This document shows, in pieces, positions 53,063 through 61,458 of a stretch of 64,000 nucleotides of DNA (position 1 is the first letter of the stretch; every line of letters starts with the position of its first letter). Origin of the DNA: Pseudomonadota bacterium. GTDB taxonomy: Bacteria; Pseudomonadota; Alphaproteobacteria; Rhizobiales; Rhizobiaceae. Under the pieces are notes generated by a model that saw only the letters and a list, made by a program, of their open reading frames with translations, did no database searches and was not told the origin of the DNA. A program made the position numbers and the translations under genes. The stretch lies in the NCBI GenBank assembly GCA_020161665.1, contig JAIUPA010000038.1, positions 1-64,000 of the forward strand, written 5' to 3'.

Positions 53063-53965
53063 TCAGGCCCCGCTGACATCCACATAAACCGCATAAAGTG
53101 ACTTGGTGGCGGTGATGAAAAGCCGGTTCTTGCGCGGCCCGCCGAAGGTGAGGTTCGCCACCGTCTGCGGCACGAGGATCTTGCCAAGAAGCGTGCCATC
53201 CGGCGCGAAGCAATGCGCACCATCGCCCGCGCTCGTCCACAGATTGCCTTGCGTATCCAGCCGGAAACCGTCCGGCAAACCGGCGTCGAGACGGCAGAAC
53301 ACGCGCCCGTTCGTCAGGCGTTTTCCCTCCACCACATCGAAGACGCGGATGATCGGCTCGGCGCTCGGGTCATGGCTGACGGCGCTGTCAGCCACATAAA
53401 GGCGGGTTTCATCGGGCGAGAAGGCGAGACCATTCGGCTGGCCGAAGTCATCGACCACCGCGGTCAGTTCGCCGCTTGCCGGATCAAGACGGAAGACATT
53501 GCGGCAGGTCTGCTCGGCCTCAGCCTTGTGGCCTTCATAATCCGAGCGAATGCCGTAAGTCGGGTCCGTGAACCAGATGGAGCCATCGGATTTCACCACA
53601 ACATCGTTGGGCGAGTTCAACCGCTTGCCCTGATAGCGCTCGGCCAGAACGGTGATTGAACCATCATATTCGGTGCGCGTGACCCGCCGCCCGCCATGCT
53701 CGCAGGTGATCAACCGGCCCTCGCGGTCGCGGGTGTTGCCATTGGCAAAGTTCGACGGTTCGCGAAACACCGAAACGCCCTGCCCCGGCACGTAGCGCAG
53801 CAGGCGCTCGTTCGGGATGTCGCTGAAGAGCAGCAGGTCGTGATTGGCAAACCACACCGGGCCTTCCGCCCAGCGGCAGCCGGCATAAAGCTCCTCCAGC
53901 GCCGCACTCGGGATGATCATATTGGCGAAGCGTGGATCGTTGATCTGGTAGACGGGATGGGTCAT
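53063..53965 (-). CDS. SMP-30/gluconolactonase family lactonase, second copy
   Basis: A 300-residue beta-propeller lactonase. CRWAEGPVWFANHDLL near residue 30 carries the metal-binding glutamate, RLNSPNDVVVKSDGSIWFTDPTYGI is the Asn/Asp motif near residue 115 (seen as NSPNDVVV and FTDPTYGI), and NLWTSAGDGAHCFAPDG near residue 250 completes the site. It lies between the ABC permeases and KdgK, so it probably opens a lactone of an aldonate imported by that transporter. The ATG at 53965 is preferred over the much longer frame to 54400, which enters the permease gene. Confidence 0.86.
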   Translation of the reverse strand: MTHPVYQINDPRFANMIIPSAALEELYAGCRWAEGPVWFANHDLLLFSDIPNERLLRYVPGQGVSVFREPSNFANGNTRDREGRLITCEHGGRRVTRTEYDGSITVLAERYQGKRLNSPNDVVVKSDGSIWFTDPTYGIRSDYEGHKAEAEQTCRNVFRLDPASGELTAVVDDFGQPNGLAFSPDETRLYVADSAVSHDPSAEPIIRVFDVVEGKRLTNGRVFCRLDAGLPDGFRLDTQGNLWTSAGDGAHCFAPDGTLLGKILVPQTVANLTFGGPRKNRLFITATKSLYAVYVDVSGA

Positions 53966-53982
53966 GGCGGGACGATCCTGTG

Positions 53983-54933
53983 TTACTTCCGGCCGTTTAG
54001 CGGACGGCTGGCCGCGACGATGACGGCGATGATGATGAGGCCGGTCAGCATGAGGCGAATGCCCGCGCCGAAGCCGTAGGTGTTGAGCATGGAGACCACG
54101 AGGAACATGAAGAGCGAGGCGCCCCAAATGCCCGGCACGTTGGAATTGCCCCCCGCCACCGCGCAGCCGCCGATGACGACCACGGCAATCGACATCAGGA
54201 GATATTCCGTGCCCATGTTGAGCGCCGCACCGCCGGAAAAACTGGCCAGCAGGTAGCCGCAGATGGCGGCGAGCACAGCGCACAGCACATAGGTGACGAA
54301 GCGCGTGCCATCGACCGGAATCCCGGCCATGCGGGCGGCAAAGGGGCTTTGGCCAATGGCCGAAATCCAGCGGCCATAGATCGAGCGTTCCAGAAGCCAC
54401 CAGATAACGAACGAGAGCAGCAGACCGGCGAGCGCAATGTTCGGCACGCCGAACACCGTTCCGGTGGTGAAGGTGGCGAGCGCTTCCGGCGGCTTGATCC
54501 TCAAACCCCGGTTCGACCAGATGGCGAGCGACTGCACGAGGAAGCTCATGGAGAGCGTGGCGATGATCGGCGGGATGCGCAGAAGCTTGATCAGCGCATA
54601 ATTGGCCATGCCGACCGCCAGACCGATGACAATCGCCACCAACAGGCCCGGCAGGATCAGCGAGCTTTCCGTTTCCATGAACTTCAGCGCCAGCGTGCCG
54701 GACAGCGTGATGGTAGCAGGCACGGACAAATCGACATTACCGGGGCCGAGCGTGATGACCAGCATCTGGCCAAGGCCGACCATGACGGAGAAGGCCGCAA
54801 AGGTCAGCGTTGCCTGCGACAGGCCAAAGGCCGAGGAGCCGCCGGTAAACAGCGCGGTCGCGGCAAAGGTCAAGGCAGCAGCCAGCCAGGACCAGATCCA
54901 CGGCTTGGAAAGAACGGGTTTCAGAGCGTTCAT
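53983..54933 (-). CDS. Sugar ABC transporter permease (RbsC/CUT2 family)
   Basis: A 316-residue inner-membrane protein with about 8-10 helices. FSVMVGLGQMLVITLGPGNVDLSVPATITLSG near residue 48 (as GNVDLSVPA) and the ATP-binding-protein contact AIGQSPFAARMAGIPVDGT near residue 195 are CUT2 permease features. It pairs with the permease encoded 9 bp upstream to form a heterodimer. Confidence 0.92.
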   Translation of the reverse strand: MNALKPVLSKPWIWSWLAAALTFAATALFTGGSSAFGLSQATLTFAAFSVMVGLGQMLVITLGPGNVDLSVPATITLSGTLALKFMETESSLILPGLLVAIVIGLAVGMANYALIKLLRIPPIIATLSMSFLVQSLAIWSNRGLRIKPPEALATFTTGTVFGVPNIALAGLLLSFVIWWLLERSIYGRWISAIGQSPFAARMAGIPVDGTRFVTYVLCAVLAAICGYLLASFSGGAALNMGTEYLLMSIAVVVIGGCAVAGGNSNVPGIWGASLFMFLVVSMLNTYGFGAGIRLMLTGLIIIAVIVAASRPLNGRK

Positions 54934-54942
54934 GGGATCACC

Positions 54943-55875
54943 TCACGCTTCGCGGCGGCTGAGAAGGAGACGAAGGCCGAGTACGATGATCAGCACCGCG
55001 CCCTGTGCGCCAATCTGCCAGTCCGGCGAAATCCGCAGGAAGGACAGGAAGGAACCGGCCAGCGTCAGCGTGAGAGCGCCAACGACCGCGCCCAGGGGGG
55101 AGACGCGGCCGCCGACGAACTCGCCGCCGCCGAGAATGACGCCGGCAATCGAAAGCAGCGTGTACCGCAGGGCGATATTGGCATCGGCGGAGGTGGTAAG
55201 CCCCACCAGCGCCATGCCCGCCAGAACCGAGAACAGACCCGACAGCGCATAGGCCATGGCCTTGATCTTGAGGACCGACCATCCGGCACGCGCCACCGAG
55301 CGGGCATTGCCGCCGACACCGCGAATGGCCACCCCGAAGGTGGAGCGCATGACGATGAGATGGGCCACCAACGCAATGACGATGCTGGCGATGATGGCAA
55401 AGGGAATGACCGGCGTCGCCGCCGTCATCAGGGCGCGCAACCACACCGGAGCCGTGCCGCCGGGCGCAGGCAGAATGAGAACGGCGAGCCCGCCCCACAC
55501 GAAACTCATGCCCAATGTCACGACGATGGAGGGCAGATCGCGCAGGTGAATGATGACGCCCATCAGCGCGTAAGCACCAATCGCCAGCGCCAGAATGAGG
55601 ATGCCGGTCAGCGGGTCCGTCGGCAGATAGACGGCGGTGACGCAGGCGGCGAAACTGACAAAGGTGCCGATGGAGAGATCGAGATCATTGACGGCGATGA
55701 TCACCATCTGGGCGATGGTGGCGAGCGCAATCGGCACCGCCAGATTGAACAGCAGGTTCATGCCCATATAGCTCATGGCGCGCGGCTGCAGCCAGAAGAC
55801 GGCAACTAGCAGCACGACCAATGAGACGACCGGGATCATCAGGCGCATGGTTTTGGCGGACAGTCCCTTTTTCAT
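54943..55875 (-). CDS. Sugar ABC transporter permease (RbsC/CUT2 family)
   Basis: A 310-residue membrane protein. AQMVIIAVNDLDLSIGTFVSFAA near residue 60 and FGVAIRGVGGNARSVARAGW near residue 185 are the CUT2 signatures. Its ATG overlaps the stop of the ATPase gene as ATGA. It forms the channel with the neighbouring permease. Confidence 0.92.
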   Translation of the reverse strand: MKKGLSAKTMRLMIPVVSLVVLLVAVFWLQPRAMSYMGMNLLFNLAVPIALATIAQMVIIAVNDLDLSIGTFVSFAACVTAVYLPTDPLTGILILALAIGAYALMGVIIHLRDLPSIVVTLGMSFVWGGLAVLILPAPGGTAPVWLRALMTAATPVIPFAIIASIVIALVAHLIVMRSTFGVAIRGVGGNARSVARAGWSVLKIKAMAYALSGLFSVLAGMALVGLTTSADANIALRYTLLSIAGVILGGGEFVGGRVSPLGAVVGALTLTLAGSFLSFLRISPDWQIGAQGAVLIIVLGLRLLLSRREA

Positions 55876-57347
55876 GCGGCTTCTCCCGAGAAGGAGGCGG
55901 CCAGAACATGGTCCTCGCTAATCTCCTCGCCCTTCAGTTCGGCGACGATGGCCCCGTCGCGGAAGACGTAAACGCGGTCGCACAGGCAGATTTCATCCAT
56001 TTCGGTCGAGTACCAGACGAAGGTGCGCCCGGCTTCGGCCTCGGCGCGGATGATGGCGTAAACATCCTGCTTGGTGCCGATATCGACGCCGCGCATCGGG
56101 TCGTCCATCAGCACGATGGCGGCAGGGGTGGACAGCGCGCGGGCAAACAGCACCTTCTGCTGGTTGCCGCCCGAAAGCGACAGGATGGGGTTGTGCATAT
56201 CCGGCGTGCGGATGGCGGTCTTCGCCTTCCAGTCCTCGCCGAGCGCTTCTTCGCGCCCATGGTCGATGGCAAAGCGGCTGGAGAGCGCGCCAAGATCGCC
56301 AATCGACAGGTTGCGCAGGATGCTCCACAGCGGGAACGTGCCGTTCAGCGAACGGTCGCCCGCCACGAAGGCGATGTCTTCCGGCCGCTTGGGCCACCAG
56401 TTGGAGGAGCGGGCGCGATAAAGCGACAGCAGCGTGTCCGTCTGGCCATGGCCGCCGAGACCGGCAAGCCCGATGATTTCGCCCTTGCGGGCCGAAAAGC
56501 CGCAGACGGAACCGCGCGAGGCGGGCAGGTTGATTACTTCGGGCGCATCGCCCGCCACGGCACGCGCGGCGGCATGGCCCTTTTCCTTGATGACGCTGCC
56601 CATGGCTTCCACAAGGCTTTTCGCCGTGAAGCCGGCCACCGGCTTCGTCACCACCACCTTGCCATCCTTCATCACGACGATGCGGGTGGAGGTGGAGAGG
56701 ATTTCGCCGAGAATGTGGGAAATCAGAAGAACCGAACCGCCAGCGCCCACGAAGCGGCGCACATGGGCCATCAACTGTTCGGCAAGGGCGGCATCGAGCG
56801 AAGAGGTCGGCTCGTCCAGAATGACCAGACGCGGGGCCTCCGTCACCGTCATGAAGTTGATGGCGATTTCCACCATCTGCCGTTCGGCGATGGACAAATC
56901 CCCCACCGTGCCGGTGCAATCGATGCGGTGGCCGGGAAAGATGTCCCCGAGCGTTTGCGAAATGAGGGCGAGCGCCCGCTTGCGCCAGCCAAAGCCGGTG
57001 AGGCCGCGATGCATGAGGCGGGTGTTTTCTACAATCGTCAGATTGGGGCAGAGCGACAGTTCCTGAAAGACGCAGCGAACCCCACCGGCGCGCGCGCTAC
57101 CCACGCCGCCTGCCACGCTCTCCTGCCCGCCATAGGCCAGACGGCCCTCATGCGGGGTCAGCCCGCCATTGATGACATTGACGATGGTGGATTTGCCCGC
57201 GCCATTATGACCGACAAGGCCCAGCGCTTCGCCGGGCAGAATGTCGAGATCGACGCCATCCAGCGCCTTGACCGCGCCGAAGGCGACGCGAACACCGCGC
57301 GCACTGACGACGGGTGGCGGTTCAAGGGTCATGTTCATGCTTTTCAT
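55872..57347 (-). CDS. Sugar ABC transporter ATP-binding protein (RbsA-type, two domains)
   Basis: A 491-residue duplicated ATPase. Domain 1 has Walker A GHNGAGKST near residue 47, signature region LSIAERQMVEIA and Walker B LVILDEPTSSLD. Domain 2 has a degenerate Walker A (GLGGHGQTD, lysine replaced by glutamine), signature LSGGNQQKVLFARAL and Walker B IVLMDDPMRGVD. One active and one degenerate site is normal for CUT2 importers. The start at 57347 is followed by two more ATGs in frame. A 231-bp gap with hairpins separates it from the binding-protein gene. Confidence 0.92.
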   Translation of the reverse strand: MKSMNMTLEPPPVVSARGVRVAFGAVKALDGVDLDILPGEALGLVGHNGAGKSTIVNVINGGLTPHEGRLAYGGQESVAGGVGSARAGGVRCVFQELSLCPNLTIVENTRLMHRGLTGFGWRKRALALISQTLGDIFPGHRIDCTGTVGDLSIAERQMVEIAINFMTVTEAPRLVILDEPTSSLDAALAEQLMAHVRRFVGAGGSVLLISHILGEILSTSTRIVVMKDGKVVVTKPVAGFTAKSLVEAMGSVIKEKGHAAARAVAGDAPEVINLPASRGSVCGFSARKGEIIGLAGLGGHGQTDTLLSLYRARSSNWWPKRPEDIAFVAGDRSLNGTFPLWSILRNLSIGDLGALSSRFAIDHGREEALGEDWKAKTAIRTPDMHNPILSLSGGNQQKVLFARALSTPAAIVLMDDPMRGVDIGTKQDVYAIIRAEAEAGRTFVWYSTEMDEICLCDRVYVFRDGAIVAELKGEEISEDHVLAASFSGEAA

Positions 57348-57443
57348 ATCCGTGTGTTGAGAAGGGTTGCGAGGCCCCCTCTGGCTACCGGCATCTCCCC
57401 CTCAAGGGAGAACGATCACATTTGTCAAAATGGTGCTGCCTGC

Positions 57444-57465
57444 CCTTCTCCCCTTGGGGAGAAGG
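57444..57465. repeat. Palindrome CCTTCTCCCC-TT-GGGGAGAAGG
   Basis: Perfect 10-bp arms. The same arms recur at 63960-63982 with a different centre, so this is a dispersed rhizobial palindrome placed inside an operon between the binding protein and ATPase genes. Confidence 0.75.
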
Positions 57466-57514
57466 TGCAAAACGAGACCCGTTCAAATCATCAGCAACAG
57501 TCCGTTGTGCGGGT

Positions 57515-57565
57515 GATGACCGGCAGGTCGGGGGTCTTGCACGAACGCCCCGCTTGCCGGTCATC
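57515..57565 (-). other. Large hairpin after the ABC binding-protein gene
   Basis: GATGACCGGCA (57515-57525) and TGCCGGTCATC (57555-57565) pair perfectly over 11 bp, with an inner CGGGG/CCCCG stem in the 29-nt loop. It begins 13 bp after the binding-protein stop. It could end or protect the mRNA so that binding protein exceeds the other components. Confidence 0.7.
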
Positions 57566-57578
57566 TTCGCCGGGAGGA

Positions 57579-58598
57579 TTACTTGGCGCCGGCGATGACC
57601 TTTTCGGCATCGGCCTGCGAGTATTCGACATTGGCGACGCCGCCCTTCTGGGTGGTCTTCAGGTTTTCATCCAGCGTGTCCTGATCGATGCGCAGGAAGG
57701 GAACCGTGAGGTCCTTCTTGACGTCCTTGCCGTCGAGGATCTGCTGGGCAACCCAGAAGGCGAGCGTGGAGACGCCGGGCGCAATCGAAACCGACATGGT
57801 TTCATAGCCGTTGGCATCCTTCTGTTTCTTCCACCACTGCAGTTCGTCTTCGCGGTTGCCCATGACGATGATGGGCGTCGGGCGCTTGGCAGCCTCGAAG
57901 GCCTGTGCGGCACCATAGCCGTCACCGCCCTGCGTCACGACAGCGGCAATGTCCGGCAGGCTCGGCAGGATACCGGCCACGGCGCGCTGCGCCACGTCCT
58001 GTGCCCAGTCGCCATGCACGGAACCGGCGATCTTGAACTGCGGGAACTGCTTCACGCCCTCATGAATGCCTGCGGAAATCTCGTCATCGACGAAGACACC
58101 GGCAAGGCCGCGGATTTCCAGAAGATTGCCGCCCTTCGGCAGCTTCTTGGAGAGGTATTCGACCTGACTGCGGCCCATTTCCTTGAAGTTGACGGCGATG
58201 CGCCAGGCGCAGGGTTCGGTGACGATCCCGTCAAAGGACACGACCGTGATACCGGCATCGCAAGCGGCCTTCACGGCACCGTTCAGCGCCGTCGGCGAGG
58301 CGGCGTTGATGACGATGGCGTCATAGCCCTGCAGGATCATGTTCTGGATCTGGGCGGCCTGCTCGGTCGCCTGATTTTCTGCGGTTGTAAAGGCATCCGC
58401 CGAGGCAACCACACCCGCCTTCACGGCTTCCTTCGTCACCTTGTCCCAGCTGGTGAGCATGGCCTGACGCCAGGAATTGCCCGCATAATTGTTGGACAGC
58501 GCGATCTTCTTGCCAGACGTGTCCGCATGAGCGGAGAGCGGTGCCATGGCACAAACGAATACGGCGGCGGACGCCGCAAGAATTTTACGGATAGTCAT
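57579..58598 (-). CDS. Sugar ABC transporter substrate-binding protein (RbsB-like)
   Basis: A 339-residue periplasmic protein with signal peptide (ILAASAAVFVCAMAPLSAHAD). IALSNNYAGNSWRQAMLTSW starts the mature part; QIQNMILQGYDAIVINAASPTAL near residue 100 and VVTQGGDGYGAAQAFEAA near residue 225 are typical of the peripla-BP-1 family. The substrate is unknown; the operon partners suggest an aldose, aldonate or lactone. GGGAGGAAAT precedes the ATG at 58598. It is first in the operon and faces the two-component system across 278 bp. Confidence 0.91.
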   Translation of the reverse strand: MTIRKILAASAAVFVCAMAPLSAHADTSGKKIALSNNYAGNSWRQAMLTSWDKVTKEAVKAGVVASADAFTTAENQATEQAAQIQNMILQGYDAIVINAASPTALNGAVKAACDAGITVVSFDGIVTEPCAWRIAVNFKEMGRSQVEYLSKKLPKGGNLLEIRGLAGVFVDDEISAGIHEGVKQFPQFKIAGSVHGDWAQDVAQRAVAGILPSLPDIAAVVTQGGDGYGAAQAFEAAKRPTPIIVMGNREDELQWWKKQKDANGYETMSVSIAPGVSTLAFWVAQQILDGKDVKKDLTVPFLRIDQDTLDENLKTTQKGGVANVEYSQADAEKVIAGAK

Positions 58599-58751
58599 AT
58601 TTCCTCCCAAACGCCGCCTCTTGCGGCTTCGTCACGGGCCCGCTCCTCAACGGTTCTTTCCCGGACATGAACACGTGCGGATTTCCCGATCCGCGAGGAA
58701 AAAGATGGCGCAAACGGCCAAAGCTGTATAGGCGAATTGGAACAGGGAAAT

Positions 58752-58786
58752 TGCGGGTTCCCGCAGGTCATTTGCGGAGAACCGCA
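58752..58786. promoter_or_regulatory. Twin palindromes, probable response-regulator sites
   Basis: TTGCGGGTTCCCGCAGG (58751-58767) and TTGCGGAGAACCGCAGG (58772-58788) share 13 of 17 positions. Each is a palindrome (TGCGG-N4-CCGCA), and their centres are 21 bp apart, two helical turns. They lie between the divergent ABC operon and two-component system, where a dimeric LuxR-type regulator would bind side by side. Confidence 0.75.
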
Positions 58787-58809
58787 GGACGAACGGGGGA
58801 GCTCAGGCG

Positions 58810-58832
58810 TTATTCTTCGGGAGGGAGAATAA
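58810..58832 (+). promoter_or_regulatory. Inverted repeat TTATTCT-N9-AGAATAA upstream of the kinase
   Basis: Perfect 7-bp arms flank a spacer holding GGGAGGG. It lies 44 bp before the kinase GTG. As RNA it would form a hairpin with a purine-rich loop; as DNA it could be a second operator. No small open frame follows it. Confidence 0.4.
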
Positions 58833-58876
58833 TCACGTGCAAGCCCGGCAGAGAGAACGGTCAAGGAGGAAGAACC

Positions 58877-60109
58877 GTGCTCGACAGTTCCGCATCGCCG
58901 CTGTTCCAGCAGTACTTGAGCATTGCCTGGCATCTCGCCGGCAAGCTGGATTTCAACTCGGCCATCCGCGCCGTGGCGGAACACATAGCGCTCATCGTGC
59001 CGCATGACCATATGGACGTTTGCATCATCATGCCCGGCAGCCGTTTCCACATGGCCTATGAGAGCGGCTTTGAAACGCAATGGAGCAAGCGCACCGAAGC
59101 CCGCATCGAGGAAAGCCCGCTGAAGCAGCTTCTGACCGGCGAGGTCGATACCATGCTGACCGGCAACGCCATGACCGACCCCGCCTTCCATTTCGAAGGC
59201 TCCTTCGTGCAGCCGATCATGGAACACAAGCTGAAGGCGCGCGTGCATGTGGCGCTGAAAGTGCGTGGCGAAACCATCGGGGCGCTGTCCTTCTCGAACC
59301 TCAAGCCCGATGTCTACACGCTTCAGGATGTGGAGCGCGCCCGCTGGATCGCCGACCTCATCGCCCCCTATTTCTTCGCCTTGCGCGCCTCCGACGAAGC
59401 CAAGCGCGCCGCCATTGCCGAGGCGGAAACGCGGGTGCGCGCCGAGGGCCTGCGCGTGGGCGCACTGAAGCTGACGCAAGCGCTGGAAGGCGAACGCCAG
59501 CGCATCGGCATGGACCTCCACGACCAGACGCTGGCCGATATGACCCGCTTTGCCCGCCGTCTGGAGCGGCTTTCGCAGATGAAGAATGTGCCGGGCGAAA
59601 TGCTCGCGCCGCTGTTTCAAAGCCTGCAGCAATCGATGCGCGACCTTCGCCAGATCATCGAGCAGGCGCGGCCTTCCGTGCTGGCGCTCTTCGGTCTGGT
59701 CGAGGCGATCGACAACCATCTCGACCGCTCGGTGCGCGACAGCGGCCTTTCCATCGGCTGGACATTGCGCGACGAAAGCGAAGGCGCGCTCGAGCGCCTG
59801 TCAAAGCCGGTGCTGACCGCGCTTTTCCGCATCACGCAGGAAGCGATCAACAATGCCGTGCGCCACTCGCAGGCCAGCCACATTGATGTGCGGCTGTCGC
59901 AGGCAAGCGCCCGCTTCATCATTGAAATCCGCGACGATGGCGTCGGCCTTGACCCGGAAAGCGAAACGGCGGGCAGCGGTATCGGCAATATGAAAACCCG
60001 CGCCCGGCTCATCGGCGCGCAATTTTCCTGTCGCCGCGAAGCCACGGAGACCGTTGTGAAAGTCACCTTGCCGCTGCCCAAGGAACCGGCCAAGGAGGCC
60101 GCAGGCTGA
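58877..60109 (+). CDS. Soluble GAF-domain histidine kinase (NarL/HisKA_3 type)
   Basis: A 410-residue cytosolic sensor without membrane helices. Residues about 15-170 look like a GAF domain. The phospho-acceptor helix is GERQRIGMDLHDQTLADM with the histidine near residue 215, and the ATPase domain has FRITQEAINNAVRHSQ (N box, near residue 320), DDGVGLDPE (G1) and GSGIGNMKTRA. The GTG at 58877 follows AAGGAGGA; a longer frame from 58667 would cross the twin palindromes. It should sense an intracellular ligand and phosphorylate the next gene's product. Confidence 0.88.
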   Translation: MLDSSASPLFQQYLSIAWHLAGKLDFNSAIRAVAEHIALIVPHDHMDVCIIMPGSRFHMAYESGFETQWSKRTEARIEESPLKQLLTGEVDTMLTGNAMTDPAFHFEGSFVQPIMEHKLKARVHVALKVRGETIGALSFSNLKPDVYTLQDVERARWIADLIAPYFFALRASDEAKRAAIAEAETRVRAEGLRVGALKLTQALEGERQRIGMDLHDQTLADMTRFARRLERLSQMKNVPGEMLAPLFQSLQQSMRDLRQIIEQARPSVLALFGLVEAIDNHLDRSVRDSGLSIGWTLRDESEGALERLSKPVLTALFRITQEAINNAVRHSQASHIDVRLSQASARFIIEIRDDGVGLDPESETAGSGIGNMKTRARLIGAQFSCRREATETVVKVTLPLPKEPAKEAAG

Positions 60110-60843
60110 TGAAGATCCTGATCGTTGAAGACGACGCCCTGCACCGCACCTATCTCGGCGAATCCGTGCGCGCCGCCCTTCCCGAATGCGACATGGTGCT
60201 GGAAGCCGCCGACGGGGCAACGGGCGAGCGGCTGGCGCGTGAACATGCCTCCGACCGGGTGGTCATGGACCTGCAGATGAGCCCGCGAAACGGCATCGAG
60301 GCGGCCCGCACCATCTGGCGCGAGCGGCCCGACACCCGCATCCTCTTCTGGTCGAATTATGCCGACGAAGCCAATGTGCGCGGCATTTCCCGCATCGTTC
60401 CGCCGGGCGCTGCCTATGGCTATGTGCTGAAATCAGCCTCCGACGAGCGGCTGAGGCTGGCGCTTCGTTCCGTCTTCATCGAGGATCAATGCGTGATCGA
60501 CCGCGAGGTGCGCGGCCTTCAGCAAAAGAGCACCGGAGCGGTCAGCGGCTTCACGGATTCGGAATATGAGGTGCTGATCGACATCGCGCTCGGCCTGACC
60601 GACCGCACGATTGCCAAGCGGCGCAATCTCTCGCTGCGCAGCGTGCAAAACCGGCTGCAGCAGCTTTACGAAAAGCTTGGTGTCTACCAGCCCAACGAAG
60701 GCGACGCCGAAGCGCGCTTCAACCTGCGTTCACGCGCCGTCACCGTGTCGCTGCTGCGCAAGCTGGTGAATTATACGGCGCTGGAGCGCGCCGAAATCGA
60801 GCTGGTCCGCTGGCTGGAAAAGGAAGGCCACAGCCATCGCTGA
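60109..60843 (+). CDS. LuxR-family response regulator
   Basis: A 244-residue protein whose ATG overlaps the kinase stop by one base (TGATG). The receiver has acidic D8/D9, phospho-acceptor D54 (VVMDLQM) and K near 108 (YVLKSASDE). The LuxR-type helix-turn-helix is at residues 145-190 (FTDSEYEVLIDIALGLTDRTIAK, then RNLSLRSVQNRLQQLYEKLGV), followed by a C-terminal extension of about 50 residues not typical of the family. It probably binds the twin palindromes to control the ABC operon. It converges on dgoA with a 6-bp gap. Confidence 0.9.
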   Translation: MKILIVEDDALHRTYLGESVRAALPECDMVLEAADGATGERLAREHASDRVVMDLQMSPRNGIEAARTIWRERPDTRILFWSNYADEANVRGISRIVPPGAAYGYVLKSASDERLRLALRSVFIEDQCVIDREVRGLQQKSTGAVSGFTDSEYEVLIDIALGLTDRTIAKRRNLSLRSVQNRLQQLYEKLGVYQPNEGDAEARFNLRSRAVTVSLLRKLVNYTALERAEIELVRWLEKEGHSHR

Positions 60844-60849
60844 GGGCGG

Positions 60850-61458
60850 TCAGCCACCCAAGGCCGCATCGTAAGCGGCAACGATCTTGGCGGCATTGGC
60901 GGCGGTTGTCTCAACGCTCTGGCCGGGGCGGTAAAGCGCCGTGCCAATGCCAAAGCCCGAGGCACCGGCCTTGATCCATTCGGCGAAATTGTCGGCACCT
61001 GCACCCCCCACCGCGTAAAGCGGCGTGCCCTTTGGCATCACGGCCTTGATGGCGGCGATGCCCGCCGGGCCGATCAGCGTGGCGGGGAAGAATTTCAGCC
61101 CCGTGGCACCGGCCTTCAGCGCCGTGAAGCATTCGGTGGGTGTAAAGACACCCGGCCAGCTTTCCATGCCGTTGGCGCGTGTCGCGGCAATCACCGCCGG
61201 ATCGCAATTGGGAGACACGACGATCTTCGCGCCCATGCCCGCCAGAAGCTCAACCTGCGAGACCTCCAGCACCGTTCCCGCGCCGATTTTCGCCTGATCG
61301 CCAAAGCGGGCGATGGTGCGGGCGATGCTGTCAAACGGATCGGGCGAATTGAGCGGCACCTCGATCACCGTCACGCCCGCCGCAATCAGCACGTTCACAT
61401 GGGCTTCGACCTCATCCAGGGTAATGCCGCGCAGAATGGCGATGATGTTGCGGGTCAT
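60850..61458 (-). CDS. dgoA: 2-dehydro-3-deoxy-6-phosphogalactonate aldolase
   Basis: A 202-residue KDPG/KDPGal-aldolase-family protein. IAILRGITLDEVEAHVNVLIAAGVTVIEVPLNSP at the start (as IAILRGIT and VIEVPLNSP), IGAGTVLEVSQV near residue 58, SPNCDPAVI, and LKFFPATLIGPAG with the Schiff-base lysine near residue 122, fit DgoA. It cleaves KDPGal to pyruvate and glyceraldehyde-3-phosphate. Its ATG overlaps the dgoK stop as ATGA. DgoA is a single domain here, not fused to a dehydratase. Confidence 0.92.
   Translation of the reverse strand: MTRNIIAILRGITLDEVEAHVNVLIAAGVTVIEVPLNSPDPFDSIARTIARFGDQAKIGAGTVLEVSQVELLAGMGAKIVVSPNCDPAVIAATRANGMESWPGVFTPTECFTALKAGATGLKFFPATLIGPAGIAAIKAVMPKGTPLYAVGGAGADNFAEWIKAGASGFGIGTALYRPGQSVETTAANAAKIVAAYDAALGG

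Noticed and set aside
53966..54400. Upstream extension of the second lactonase into the permease gene
   Set aside because: The extension is an Arg/His-rich out-of-frame reading of the permease; the ATG at 53965 begins a normal lactonase.
55872..57347. Loss of the second Walker A lysine in the ABC ATPase as a defect
   Set aside because: A degenerate second nucleotide site is usual in this importer family, so it is not evidence of a broken gene.
55821..58670. 949-residue open frame on the plus strand
   Set aside because: Antisense to the ABC ATPase and binding-protein genes; it also crosses the intergenic hairpins.
58667..58876. Longer start for the histidine kinase
   Set aside because: It would run through the twin palindromes and the inverted repeat; the GTG at 58877 has a strong AAGGAGGA.
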